DNA from: an uncultured Clostridia bacterium
GTDB taxonomy: Bacteria; Bacillota; Clostridia; Christensenellales; DTU072
DNA: 64,000 nucleotides
Assembly (NCBI GenBank): GCA_934274515.1
Contig: CAKQTC010000003.1
Location: 112,138-176,137, forward strand
Direction of reading: 5' to 3'
Part shown: in pieces, positions 24,562 through 32,675 of the stretch
How positions within the stretch are numbered: position 1 is the stretch's first letter
Layout of the letters: every line of letters begins with the position of its first letter
Translations under genes and position numbers: made by a program
Notes under the pieces: model-generated
What the model saw: only the letters and a program-made list of their open reading frames with translations
Told to the model about the DNA's origin: nothing
The model's database searches: none

Positions 24562-24636
24562 CTAATGAACCCGGTTTTTCGTTTTTAGCGAAACACCGTT
24601 ACGTGAGGGCGATTTTTTATTTGAGATAGTTGCCAT
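24562..24636 (-). CDS. Possible 24-residue basic peptide
   Basis: A 24-codon ORF (MATISNKKSPSRNGVSLK and six further residues) preceded on the minus strand by a strong Shine-Dalgarno, GGAGGG, 5-6 nt before the ATG. The product is basic (seven Lys/Arg) and not recognised. It lies between dif and the xer gene, outside the prophage. The only support is the ribosome-binding site; it could be a decayed gene end or chance. Confidence 0.3.
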   Translation of the reverse strand: MATISNKKSPSRNGVSLKTKNRVH

Positions 24637-24742
24637 ATATACCCTCCTACCCTTTTATATCCTTATTCCGAATTTCGATTTAAGCGGTTGTATCGTTCGG
24701 TTAAACGATTTTTTGTAATCCGATTATATTTTGGGTTAGGGA

Positions 24743-24771
24743 TAGACTTTTTGTCGGTTGCGTGATACAAT
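24743..24771 (+). promoter_or_regulatory. Promoter of the xer gene
   Basis: TAGACT (24743-24748), a 17-bp spacer and TACAAT (24766-24771). The ATG follows after 9 nt and there is no Shine-Dalgarno, the same geometry as at miaB. Confidence 0.5.
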
Positions 24772-24780
24772 TACTTATAA

Positions 24781-25866
24781 ATGGAACAATATGTCAACGA
24801 GCGCGATAAAAAATATCTAAATAAATTGCGCGAAGAAGTAATCCCTTCTTTGCCGTGTTTTTGTGAAGATTTTTTTATAGGCATATCCGCAGTCACGACT
24901 GTTCTTACTCGTTACAATTACGGAACCGACCTAATCGCCTTTTTTAATTATCTGGTTTCTCCGAGCGCGATTTTTGACGGTATGGAAGTTATCGACATAT
25001 CGCTTAGTGACTTAAAACTCATCAAAAGTCGCGATATAGAGAGATTTATCGACTATATAGGCGGTTATTATACCGTTAGTGGCGAATACGTTAAAAATTC
25101 CGACAAAGCAAAAGCGCGTAAACTTAGTGCGGTCAGAAGCCTGTTTAAGTATCTTTACACGCACGAACTCATCTCTGAAAACGTTACGGCGAAGGTTGCT
25201 ATGCCTAAACCGAGAGAAAAAGAAATAATCAGGTTGGAAAACGACGAAGTAAACGAAATGTTTGACCTTCTTGAAACGGAAAACGCGTTTATAAGCGAAC
25301 AACAAAACGCGTACAACAATAATAACACGAAAATTCGCGATAACGCGATACTTACGCTCCTTCTTGGTACGGGTATTCGCGTGAGCGAACTTGTCGGACT
25401 TAACGTAAACGATGTTAATTTTGCAAACAAAAGTTTTATCGTAACGCGTAAAGGCGAAAAACGCTCGATACTTTATCTTAATGATGAAATTATAGAAACG
25501 CTCCAAACCTATTTGGAGTATCGCAAGGCGCAACTGCGTAAAAAGAAAATCGACCCGTCGAGCGTGGACGCTTTTTTTCTGTCGTTGCAAAATAAACGCA
25601 TTACCGTGCGCGCCGTAGAACTTATGGTAAAAAAATACAGCGCCATAGTGACACCCTTAAAAAATATTTCGCCGCATAAACTAAGAAGCACCTATGGCAC
25701 TGCTTTGTATCGAAAAACGAACGACATCTACGTTGTTGCGGAAGTACTCGGACATAAGGACATTAACACTACGAAAAAGCACTACGCTGCAATTAGCGAA
25801 GACATAAAAAAATCGGCAGCAGATAAAGTTAATTTTAGAAAAAAAACCGACGAAACCGATGAGTGA
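24781..25866 (+). CDS. Tyrosine recombinase, XerS/XerH-like, probable dif resolvase
   Basis: 361 residues. An N-terminal SAM-like core-binding domain (about 1-135) is followed by a catalytic domain containing the full set of conserved residues: R200 (GTGIRVSEL), K224 (VTRKGEKR), H299 and R302 (SPHKLRSTYG), H325 (LGHKDINTT) and nucleophile Y335 (KKHYAA). The length, above the 295-300 of XerC/XerD and close to XerS (about 356) and XerH, and the segment VELMVKKYS before the HxxR motif favour a single-recombinase system. Its closeness to the palindromic site at 24297-24334 parallels xerS next to difSL in streptococci (known). It probably resolves chromosome dimers and is the enzyme used by the prophage. 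It lies outside the attachment repeats, so it is host-encoded. Confidence 0.88.
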   Translation: MEQYVNERDKKYLNKLREEVIPSLPCFCEDFFIGISAVTTVLTRYNYGTDLIAFFNYLVSPSAIFDGMEVIDISLSDLKLIKSRDIERFIDYIGGYYTVSGEYVKNSDKAKARKLSAVRSLFKYLYTHELISENVTAKVAMPKPREKEIIRLENDEVNEMFDLLETENAFISEQQNAYNNNNTKIRDNAILTLLLGTGIRVSELVGLNVNDVNFANKSFIVTRKGEKRSILYLNDEIIETLQTYLEYRKAQLRKKKIDPSSVDAFFLSLQNKRITVRAVELMVKKYSAIVTPLKNISPHKLRSTYGTALYRKTNDIYVVAEVLGHKDINTTKKHYAAISEDIKKSAADKVNFRKKTDETDE

Positions 25867-25970
25867 CGGTTTTTCGTCAAATAATCCGATAATCCCCTAC
25901 TATTCGACATAATTATTCTAATTTTGTCAATAAAGAATATTAAAAAACATCATTATTCATAATTCTTTTA

Positions 25971-25999
25971 TTGACAAACCGATTATTTACGGTTATAAT
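25971..25999 (+). promoter_or_regulatory. Consensus promoter of the PadR-like gene
   Basis: TTGACA (25971-25976), 17-bp spacer, TATAAT (25994-25999): a full consensus housekeeping promoter. The transcript would have a short leader with the Shine-Dalgarno GGAG 7 nt before the ATG at 26031. Confidence 0.85.
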
Positions 26000-26030
26000 T
26001 TAGGTAAAATTAATTAATTCGGAGAATTAA

Positions 26031-27434
26031 ATGGGAATGGACGAAATCGAAAACAAGAAAAAACTCGCTGATTCCGAGAACAAAAAAATGTTTCGCTCTC
26101 GTTTTGACGTGTTTGTTTTGAATGCGCTCGAAGATAACAAGGACGGCGCGAGTTACGGTTATGACGTGATTAATTATATTCAAAACAAAACGAAAGGTCA
26201 TTATAAAATCAAAACTTTTTCCACTATTTATAACACCTTGAAAAGACTTGAAGAGCAAAACTACGTCGTTTCCGGCAAGGGTGACGGGGAAACTAACGGC
26301 GCGACAAGAGTTTATTATACCCTAACCCCTGAGGGCAAACAGTATCTCGACGATAACAAACAAGAATATAAATATTTGAGGACGTTGCTCGATAATCTTC
26401 TTACGGACGAAGACTTCGATTTGGATAACGAAGAAGCACCGTTTCGCGCTACCGATTTGAAACCGTTTACTAAAAGAAATCGCGGTGACGGCGGTATCGC
26501 CAACGATGACGCGTCGGAAACGGACGATTCGAACGAAAAAGTCGAAGTCGCCGCGACAACGACTTACGCACCCGACGAAGACAACGTTGACGTTGTTTCT
26601 TCCGAACACGTTGTTCCAACCGAAACGGTAATAAGCATGACACCTATTTCTACCGAAAAGGTCGCGGAAGTTAAATCCCAGCCGGTTCCTCCGACGAGAA
26701 AGAAACCAATAAGCAACGAATACAAAGTTATTTTTGAAAAACTCACTTCGCCGGTTATAAATGCCGCGCCGAAAAGAAGTACTGCGACAAAAACGGTTTC
26801 TAAGCCGAAAAGCAAACCCGCCACATCCAAATCAAGCGTTTCTGCGCCGTCGCAAACGGATAAAAAACAATCGAATAATTCCGTTGACCCTAAAATTGCC
26901 GCGTCCGCTACGTTAAACGTCGAAGAGAACAATATCGAGAAGTTCAGAAACAGTCTGCGCAGCGAAGGGTATGCTCTGAATACTTATCGCGGAACAAAAT
27001 CGGTCGTTTCTACGGTGAAATACGTTTATATTAACAAACTTATGCGCGACGTGGTCGCATTGTCCGCATTATATATGATTATTACCCTGCTCGTGCTATA
27101 TTTACTTCGCAGTACGTTTGAATTTACGCTTACCGCTATGCTCGTTTGTGGCAGTCTTGCCCTTGCTTGCGCTTTGGTTGTGTCATTAATTTGGTTCCGA
27201 AATCCCGAAAAACGACGTAAAGATAACGTTAATCTTAAAGTTATTAATGCGATTTGTATTGCTTTTTTTACCGTTTTCTTTATGGTTGACCTTATCGTGG
27301 CATTGCTTATCCCTAACGGCAAAGGGCTTAACTCCCCTTCCATATATGCGCCCGTGATTGTTGCGTCCACTTCAGTGTTCCTTGGAATTATGTTTACCGT
27401 GCTTTATAAATCGGAAAACTATTTTCAAAAGTAA
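26031..27434 (+). CDS. PadR-like winged-helix protein with C-terminal membrane domain
   Basis: 467 residues. Residues about 20-130 form a PadR-type DNA-binding domain (FVLNALEDNKDGASYGYDVINYI, STIYNTLKRLEEQNYV, TRVYYTLTPEGKQYL). A long acidic, Thr/Ser/Pro-rich and then Lys-rich linker follows (about 140-330) with no fold visible. The last 120 residues hold four hydrophobic helices (starting near VVALSALYMIITLLVLYLL). PadR regulators are normally soluble and 100-200 residues long, so this is a membrane-tethered version. The target genes are unknown; there is no adjacent transporter. It is transcribed alone, from a consensus promoter to a terminator at 27460. It could respond to an envelope signal or organise DNA at the membrane near the terminus (inference). 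Confidence 0.8.
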   Translation: MGMDEIENKKKLADSENKKMFRSRFDVFVLNALEDNKDGASYGYDVINYIQNKTKGHYKIKTFSTIYNTLKRLEEQNYVVSGKGDGETNGATRVYYTLTPEGKQYLDDNKQEYKYLRTLLDNLLTDEDFDLDNEEAPFRATDLKPFTKRNRGDGGIANDDASETDDSNEKVEVAATTTYAPDEDNVDVVSSEHVVPTETVISMTPISTEKVAEVKSQPVPPTRKKPISNEYKVIFEKLTSPVINAAPKRSTATKTVSKPKSKPATSKSSVSAPSQTDKKQSNNSVDPKIAASATLNVEENNIEKFRNSLRSEGYALNTYRGTKSVVSTVKYVYINKLMRDVVALSALYMIITLLVLYLLRSTFEFTLTAMLVCGSLALACALVVSLIWFRNPEKRRKDNVNLKVINAICIAFFTVFFMVDLIVALLIPNGKGLNSPSIYAPVIVASTSVFLGIMFTVLYKSENYFQK

Positions 27435-27459
27435 TTTAGTTTTTTAGGCTTAAAATTAG

Positions 27460-27484
27460 AAAACCGCTTATTTCAAGCGGTTTT
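27460..27484. terminator. Bidirectional terminator between the PadR-like gene and rnhA
   Basis: A 10-bp stem AAAACCGCTT / AAGCGGTTTT with a 5-nt loop, with T-runs on both strands. It lies between two convergent genes and can serve both. Confidence 0.85.
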
Positions 27485-27503
27485 TCTTTATTTTTTATTC
27501 GGT

Positions 27504-27944
27504 TTATTCGGAAAGTTTTTTTATCTCGGTTCTCGCAAGTTCGTCGCAACGATTGTTGTAAACATTGTCGCTATGTCCTTTGACTTTAACGAAACTAACT
27601 TTATGTTTACCTGTTTCTATGAGCAACGCCTTCCATAAATCAACGTTTTTTACCGGGTCGCCGGAAAGAGTTTTCCAATTCGTGTTTTTCCATTTGTCAA
27701 TCCAACCTTTGAAAAACGGTTCAAGCGAATATGCGCTGTCACTGTAAACGGTGACCTCACAGGGTTCTTTTAACTGCAAAAGTGCGTTTATAATGGCAAA
27801 AAGTTCCATTCGGTTGTTTGTAGTGTCGGGGTATCCGCCCGAAATCTCCTTTTCAATCCCTTTATAAATCAAAATAGCCGCCCATCCTCCGGGTCCGGGA
27901 TTTCCGCTACATGCGCCGTCGGTGTATATGTCTACGTGTTTCAT
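27504..27944 (-). CDS. rnhA: Ribonuclease HI
   Basis: 146 residues. The four catalytic acidic residues are visible: D9 (IYTDGACSGNPGPGGW), E47 (NNRMELFA), D69 (VYSDSAYS) and D134 (NNRCDELAR). It also has the basic handle region KWKNTNWKT and the VKGHSDN histidine loop. It removes RNA from RNA-DNA hybrids, including R-loops and Okazaki primers. The start overlaps the proC stop by one base, so the two genes are co-transcribed. Confidence 0.97.
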   Translation of the reverse strand: MKHVDIYTDGACSGNPGPGGWAAILIYKGIEKEISGGYPDTTNNRMELFAIINALLQLKEPCEVTVYSDSAYSLEPFFKGWIDKWKNTNWKTLSGDPVKNVDLWKALLIETGKHKVSFVKVKGHSDNVYNNRCDELARTEIKKLSE

Positions 27945-28741
27945 TAAATTTTACCCATCTCTTCGCTGCGTTTTCTGCACGCTTCGATGCCTTCCTGAAT
28001 TAACTCTTCCAACCCTTTTTCACGGTAAATTTTAACTGCTTCTATCGTCGTGCCGCCTTTGCTACATACTTTTTCTGTCAGCGCTTCCGCTTTTTCGTCC
28101 GACGCGTCGGCAAGCATCGCAGAGCCGATAACCGTCTGTATCGCAAGTTTTTTACTTTGTTCGTATGTCAAGCCGCCGTTCATTCCGCCTTTTATCATAC
28201 CGTCTATGAACATATAAACGTACGCCGGACCGCTACCGCTTACACTAGTGACTGCGTCGAACATTTTTTCGTCTACGGAAACAACTTCTCCGCAACAACC
28301 GAGTAAACCCAATATAAAACGTTCGTTTTCGTCGCATAATTTATCGAACACCACAGCGCAAACCCCTTTTCCGATTTTACAGGGCGTGTTTGGCATAACT
28401 CTGGCAATTCCACATTTGGCATCGAGTTTTTCTCTAATCGAATTAAGATTTACGCCTGCCATGATGCTGATAATCGTATTATTTTTTCCGACGGTAAGTT
28501 CTTTTGCAAGTCCGTCAAAATGTTGTGGTTTTATCGCAATTAATATAAATTTGCACTCGTTGGCAAGAGCGTTTGCCGAGTTGAATACGGTTATTCCTTC
28601 GTTTTTCAGTTCGTTTATCTTTTCGTCGGAAACGTCAAAAACCGCGATTTCTTCTTTTTTCAGATATTGTTTATCGATGACGCAACCGAGAATGGCTTGT
28701 CCCATTACTCCTGCACCGATGATTCCGAGTTTATACGTCAT
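27944..28741 (-). CDS. proC: Pyrroline-5-carboxylate reductase
   Basis: 265 residues. Rossmann motif GIIGAGVMGQAI at the N-terminus, IAIKPQHF in the middle, and the C-terminal signature VTSVSGSGPAYVYMFID. It catalyses the last step of proline synthesis, NAD(P)H-dependent reduction of P5C in the cytoplasm. It is followed directly by rnhA. No proA or proB is nearby. Confidence 0.96.
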   Translation of the reverse strand: MTYKLGIIGAGVMGQAILGCVIDKQYLKKEEIAVFDVSDEKINELKNEGITVFNSANALANECKFILIAIKPQHFDGLAKELTVGKNNTIISIMAGVNLNSIREKLDAKCGIARVMPNTPCKIGKGVCAVVFDKLCDENERFILGLLGCCGEVVSVDEKMFDAVTSVSGSGPAYVYMFIDGMIKGGMNGGLTYEQSKKLAIQTVIGSAMLADASDEKAEALTEKVCSKGGTTIEAVKIYREKGLEELIQEGIEACRKRSEEMGKI

Positions 28742-28767
28742 TTTTTGCTCCTATTTATTTTATTTTC

Positions 28768-28796
28768 TTGACTAACTCTGTTTTTTAGGGTATAAT
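28768..28796 (+). promoter_or_regulatory. Promoter of tRNA-Trp
   Basis: TTGACT (28768-28773), 17-bp spacer, TATAAT (28791-28796), 14 nt before the tRNA 5' end. Confidence 0.85.
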
Positions 28797-28810
28797 ATTT
28801 TCTGTTGTTT

Positions 28811-28885
28811 AGGGGAGTGGCTCAATGGTAGAGCAGCGGTCTCCAAAACCGCTGGTTGCGTGTTCGAATCGCGTCTCCCCTGCCA
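28811..28885 (+). tRNA. tRNA-Trp (CCA anticodon)
   Basis: Acceptor AGGGGAG pairs with CTCCCCT, D-arm GCTC/GAGC, anticodon stem GCGGT/ACCGC with loop CTCCAAA, T-arm with TTCGAAT. Discriminator G and an encoded CCA end. A solitary + strand tRNA with its own promoter and terminator. Confidence 0.95.
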
Positions 28886-28925
28886 AATCGCCTTTTCCGT
28901 TGTTTACGGTGAAGGTGATTTTTTA
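28886..28925 (+). terminator. Terminator after tRNA-Trp
   Basis: AATCGCCTTTTCCG pairs with CGGTGAAGGTGATT (with G-T pairs) across a short loop, followed by TTTTTT. It begins immediately at the tRNA CCA end. Confidence 0.7.
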
Positions 28926-30353
28926 TACGGTTATTTTATTTTCAATTCTCATTTTATTTTCGTATTTTTTGAAAATAGGACGTAGTTTTCTTATGAAATC
29001 AGTGACCTGCTCGGGCGCTATTCCGATAAACTTTTCAGGTCGAGTGATTTCGTCGATTTTATCGAGAACACAACTGAAAGCGTCGTCTGATTTAATTCTC
29101 GCAATTAAATCATTGTTTTTGCCCATCATTTTGACCATTTTTCCCGCTTCCATTGAATGAACACGTATCCGTTCGTGCAGTTCTTGTCTATTTCCGCCGC
29201 ATTTAACCGCTTCCATTAGAATATTTTCCGTCGCCATAAAAGGCAGTTCGTTCAAAACGTGTTTCTTGATTACTTTAGGGTAAACTACAAGCCCGTTGAC
29301 GATATTATAATACAATTCTAAAATCGCGTCCGCGGATAAAAAAGCCTGTCCGATGACGATTCTTCTGTTTGCCGAGTCGTCTAAAGTGCGCTCGAACCAT
29401 TGCGTTGACGAAGTAATCGCAGTATTTATGGGTAATGAGATAAGATAACGAGCAATAGAACCGAGTCTTTCGCTTCGCATCGGATTGCGTTTGTACGCCA
29501 TCGCAGAACTGCCGACTTGTTTCCTTTCAAACGGTTCTTCTATTTCTTTAAGATGTTGCAATATGCGTATGTCGTTGCTAAATTTGTATCCGCTTTGTGC
29601 GAGCATGCTAAGCGAAGATAAAATGTTGTAATCGAGTTTTCGCGTGTAAGTTTGTCCCGATACGTCGAATGCAGCCTTAAAACCCATTTTAGTAACGACT
29701 TTTTTTTCAAGTTCTTTTACTTTTTTCGCGTTTCCGTTAAAAAGTTCCATAAAACTTGCCTGCGTACCCGTAGTGCCTTTTACTCCGCGGAGTTTTAGAG
29801 AATCGATAAGATACGAAAGTTGTTCAAAGTCAAGATATAAATCTTGCAACCATAGCGACGCTCTCTTCCCGACGGTGACGAGTTGCGCAGGTTGTAAATG
29901 CGTAAACCCGAGAGTAGGCATTTTTTTGTATTTTAACGCAAAATCGGACAAAACTTTCATCACGCAGACGAGTTTGTTGCGAAGAAGTTCAAGCGCGTCG
30001 CGATAAACGATGATGTCTGCATTGTCCGTAACGAAACAACTCGTCGCTCCGAGATGAATAATCGGCGCGGCTTTCGGACATTGTAGACCATAGGCATAAA
30101 TGTGCGCCATTACGTCGTGACGTACTTCTTTTTCTCTCGCCGCCGCCACGTCGAAGTTGACGTCGTTGATATGCGCACGCAATTCGGCAATTTGTTCGTC
30201 GGTAATCGGCAAGCCGAGTTCTCTTTCGCTTTCGGCAAGCGCGACCCAAAGTTTACGGAACAAACTTATGCGTTTTTGCTCGGAAAACGCCTCCGACATC
30301 TCTTTTGACGCATATCTTGTAATTAGCGGATTGTTGTATACGTTGTAATCCAT
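28923..30353 (-). CDS. purB: Adenylosuccinate lyase
   Basis: 476 residues of the fumarase/aspartase superfamily. The signature SSAMAYKRNPMRSER (with the catalytic serine in the flexible loop), HLGATSCFVTDNAD and GFTHLQPAQLVTVGKRA are clear. It cleaves SAICAR and adenylosuccinate in purine synthesis. It is monocistronic here, unlike the pur operons of many Bacillota. The Shine-Dalgarno CGGAG lies upstream, and an 8-bp inverted repeat about 39 bp upstream may be an operator. Confidence 0.96.
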   Translation of the reverse strand: MDYNVYNNPLITRYASKEMSEAFSEQKRISLFRKLWVALAESERELGLPITDEQIAELRAHINDVNFDVAAAREKEVRHDVMAHIYAYGLQCPKAAPIIHLGATSCFVTDNADIIVYRDALELLRNKLVCVMKVLSDFALKYKKMPTLGFTHLQPAQLVTVGKRASLWLQDLYLDFEQLSYLIDSLKLRGVKGTTGTQASFMELFNGNAKKVKELEKKVVTKMGFKAAFDVSGQTYTRKLDYNILSSLSMLAQSGYKFSNDIRILQHLKEIEEPFERKQVGSSAMAYKRNPMRSERLGSIARYLISLPINTAITSSTQWFERTLDDSANRRIVIGQAFLSADAILELYYNIVNGLVVYPKVIKKHVLNELPFMATENILMEAVKCGGNRQELHERIRVHSMEAGKMVKMMGKNNDLIARIKSDDAFSCVLDKIDEITRPEKFIGIAPEQVTDFIRKLRPIFKKYENKMRIENKITV

Positions 30354-30391
30354 TTTATTATTTCTCCGTTTTCTTTGCGAAGTTGTGTTTT

Positions 30392-30408
30392 ATCGAATGT
30401 CATTCGAT
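30392..30408. promoter_or_regulatory. Inverted repeat upstream of purB, candidate operator
   Basis: ATCGAATG, one T, CATTCGAT: a perfect 8-bp inverted repeat around one base, in the 114-bp gap between ispH-S1 and purB. It is too short-looped to be a hairpin and has the symmetry of a repressor site. The regulator is not identified. Confidence 0.4.
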
Positions 30409-30420
30409 TAATTAAATTCA

Positions 30421-30447
30421 AAAGCCACCCAAATCTCGGGTGGCTTT
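30421..30447 (-). terminator. Terminator after the ispH-S1 operon
   Basis: A 10-bp stem AAAGCCACCC / GGGTGGCTTT with a 7-nt loop and a T-run on the minus strand (a longer T-run is present on the + strand). It is 20 nt after the ispH-S1 stop. Confidence 0.85.
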
Positions 30448-30467
30448 CGTTTTTTTACAATAAGAAG

Positions 30468-32675
30468 TTATTCTTCGGTTTTAAGAGAAAGATTGAAAAC
30501 GTCGCCGAGAGTTACGCCGTGATTATCGGAAACGTACTCACGAGGTTCTCCGTCGTCCTCTTTGTTTTCTTTCTTCTTGAACTTTCTGTCTTCCTTTTTG
30601 CCCTTGGAAGCGTGTTCTTCTTCGGTTTCGGTAGCAACGGGTTCTTCAGGGAGAAGTTCTTTAATGCTGAGCGTAATTCTTTCTCCGTCGTACGCCATAA
30701 CTTTAACTTGTACTTCATCGCCTTCTTTAAGAACTTCGCCGGCATTTTCGATCCAACCGTTCTTGATTTGGCTTACGTGTACAAGCCCGTCGATTCCGGG
30801 TTCGAGTTCTACGAACGCACCGAATTTAACGATTCTTGCAACTTTACCGTCAACTACGCTGCCGACGGGATATTTTTCCTGAGCGATTTCGTAAGGTTTC
30901 TTTTGAAGTTGTTTGTAGCCGAGACTGATTTTTCCGGTTTCTCTGTCCGCGCTAAGCACGATAAAATCGTAGGTTTTGTTGAGTTCGAGAACTTCCGCCG
31001 GATCGGTAACTCTCTTTTTGCTCCAAGAAAGGTCGGTACAGTGAACGAGTCCGTCCATATATTTAAGGTTGACAAACGCTCCGAAACTGGCAAATCTCTT
31101 AACTTTACCCGAAACGATTGCGCCTTCGTAAATACCCGACCAAAATTCGTTTTCTTTTTCCGCTTTTTCTCTTTCGAGAATAACTTTTTGACTTGCTACG
31201 ATGCGTTTGTTATTGCGCGGTTTCTTCGGATTGCCTTCTTCGTCGAGTTCTTCTTTCGGGGGAAGAGCGACCAAACGAAGGGTTTTGTTGGTGTAATCGG
31301 CAAGATTTTTAACAAAACCGAGACGGATTTGCGACGCGGGAATAAAAATGCTGTAAGAACCGATTTTGCCGATAAGTCCGCCTTTAACTTCTTGCGTGGA
31401 ACTAAGTGTAAATTCTTCGCCGGCAAGTATACGTTGTACGTGTTCGTCATCGAGTTTTGCCGTGTCGAATGCTTTTTTGCTAAGATTAATCGAATTATTC
31501 TTTACTCCGGGTTCTTTCGGAATGATGATACATTTGATTTCGTCGCCGACTTTGTAGTTATTAACGTCGAACGTTCCGTCGATTTCCGCTTCGTCCTTGG
31601 ATATGAAACCGCTATCGTTTTTGCCGCCGCCTTCGATGGCAACGGATATTCCCGTCGGGTCAACGCTTACTACTTTCGCGGTAATGCGCATACCTTCACG
31701 GTAAGTTTTTCCGCTATATTTCTTCATTGCTTCCGCCATGGTGTGGACTTCTTCGTGATTTGCTTTTTTTTCTTCTTTCACTTCGGAAACCGCATCGGCA
31801 GCAGCGGTGACTTCTTCTACTTTGACTTCGTCTGTAGTTTTAACTTCGCTCATTATGTAAAAAACCTCCATTATCAACTCTTTCGGAGTTGACGCCCCGG
31901 ATACTATTCCGAGGACTTCGTAATTATTTTCTATCTGCACCGTTTTTAAGTCGGTTACATTCTCGATAAGATATGTTTTGGCACATCTCGTTCGGCATAT
32001 ATCGGCTAGTTTTTGCGTGTTTGCACTCGTTTTATCTCCGATAACAAGCATTACGTCCGCCTTTTCGGCTATACTTTTTGCCTCACTTTGTCGCCATAAT
32101 GTAGTATAGCAAATGCTATCGAAAAACACAACTGTTTTTTTTGAATTTACTGCTATTTTTTTAATTTTTTTTCGTATATCTTCTAATTTATCTATACTAA
32201 AAGTCGTTTGAGTAACAACAAGATAATCGCCGTTACGTTCAAAATCCGCCTCATTAGGCTCGGAAACAACCTGACAAAGCGGATAATCTTCCGTTATTCC
32301 CCTAATTTCGGCGTGATTTTTATCACCGAAAATGACAACGTTGTCCCCTTTTTCGACACTTTCTTTTACTCTGTTTTTTATTTTTTTAACAAGCGGACAC
32401 GTCGCGTCGATTACGTTTGCGCCTGCTTTTTTATAATCTTTTATGCGTTTCTCGCTCGTTCCGTGCGCGCTGATGACCACGACGTCGCCCGATTTCGGCT
32501 CGTCGCTAAGTACGCTTAACCCGCGTTTTTCTAGATTTTCGACGACGTTTTTATTATGAATAAGCGGGTGATTCGAGTAAACTTTTCCGTATTTTTCGCA
32601 TGCATCCGAAGCGACGGAAACCGCTTTTTCCACTCCGCCGCAAAATCCCGCGTGTTCGGCAAGAATTATCCGCAT
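30468..32675 (-). CDS. ispH: Bifunctional IspH (HMBPP reductase) - ribosomal S1-like fusion
   Basis: 735 residues. Residues 1-274 are IspH, the [4Fe-4S] enzyme that makes IPP and DMAPP in the last step of the MEP pathway; cluster cysteines are C12 (GFCGG), C93 (DATCPLV) and C189 (SICYTT). An acidic linker joins it to an S1 part with four OB repeats (starting near residues 320, 410, 530 and 610), of which the second is degenerate and the last two are typical (GFAFGAFV-like RFASFGAFVNL and KFGAFVEL). IspH-S1 fusions are known in Clostridia. A GGAGG 11 nt before the in-frame ATG at 31853 (residue 275) suggests that S1 is also made separately. The start overlaps cmk by 10 nt. Confidence 0.95.
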   Translation of the reverse strand: MRIILAEHAGFCGGVEKAVSVASDACEKYGKVYSNHPLIHNKNVVENLEKRGLSVLSDEPKSGDVVVISAHGTSEKRIKDYKKAGANVIDATCPLVKKIKNRVKESVEKGDNVVIFGDKNHAEIRGITEDYPLCQVVSEPNEADFERNGDYLVVTQTTFSIDKLEDIRKKIKKIAVNSKKTVVFFDSICYTTLWRQSEAKSIAEKADVMLVIGDKTSANTQKLADICRTRCAKTYLIENVTDLKTVQIENNYEVLGIVSGASTPKELIMEVFYIMSEVKTTDEVKVEEVTAAADAVSEVKEEKKANHEEVHTMAEAMKKYSGKTYREGMRITAKVVSVDPTGISVAIEGGGKNDSGFISKDEAEIDGTFDVNNYKVGDEIKCIIIPKEPGVKNNSINLSKKAFDTAKLDDEHVQRILAGEEFTLSSTQEVKGGLIGKIGSYSIFIPASQIRLGFVKNLADYTNKTLRLVALPPKEELDEEGNPKKPRNNKRIVASQKVILEREKAEKENEFWSGIYEGAIVSGKVKRFASFGAFVNLKYMDGLVHCTDLSWSKKRVTDPAEVLELNKTYDFIVLSADRETGKISLGYKQLQKKPYEIAQEKYPVGSVVDGKVARIVKFGAFVELEPGIDGLVHVSQIKNGWIENAGEVLKEGDEVQVKVMAYDGERITLSIKELLPEEPVATETEEEHASKGKKEDRKFKKKENKEDDGEPREYVSDNHGVTLGDVFNLSLKTEE
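31853..31869 (-). promoter_or_regulatory. Internal ribosome-binding site at the IspH/S1 junction
   Basis: On the minus strand TGGAGG is followed by an 11-nt spacer and an in-frame ATG (M275), exactly at the linker between the IspH and S1 domains. It would give a free S1-like protein of 461 residues. Confidence 0.5.

Larger units (their letters stand above)
24335..24780 (+). other. Spacer between dif and the xer gene
   Basis: 446 bp, AT-rich, with a pyrimidine-rich + strand and several ctttc/ggttt repeats (cgacaatctttcggtttt near 24449, caatctttcaatc near 24421). Besides the possible 24-codon minus-strand ORF listed separately and the xer promoter at its right end, I see nothing gene-like. 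Confidence 0.5.

Noticed and set aside
31851..31875. Apparent frameshift between IspH and S1
   Set aside because: Careful reading of the bases shows the frame is continuous through the linker; the fusion is real.
30375..31892. 505-codon + strand ORF opposite ispH-S1
   Set aside because: It is a Phe-rich antisense frame produced by Glu/Lys-rich S1 codons; no Shine-Dalgarno or domain.
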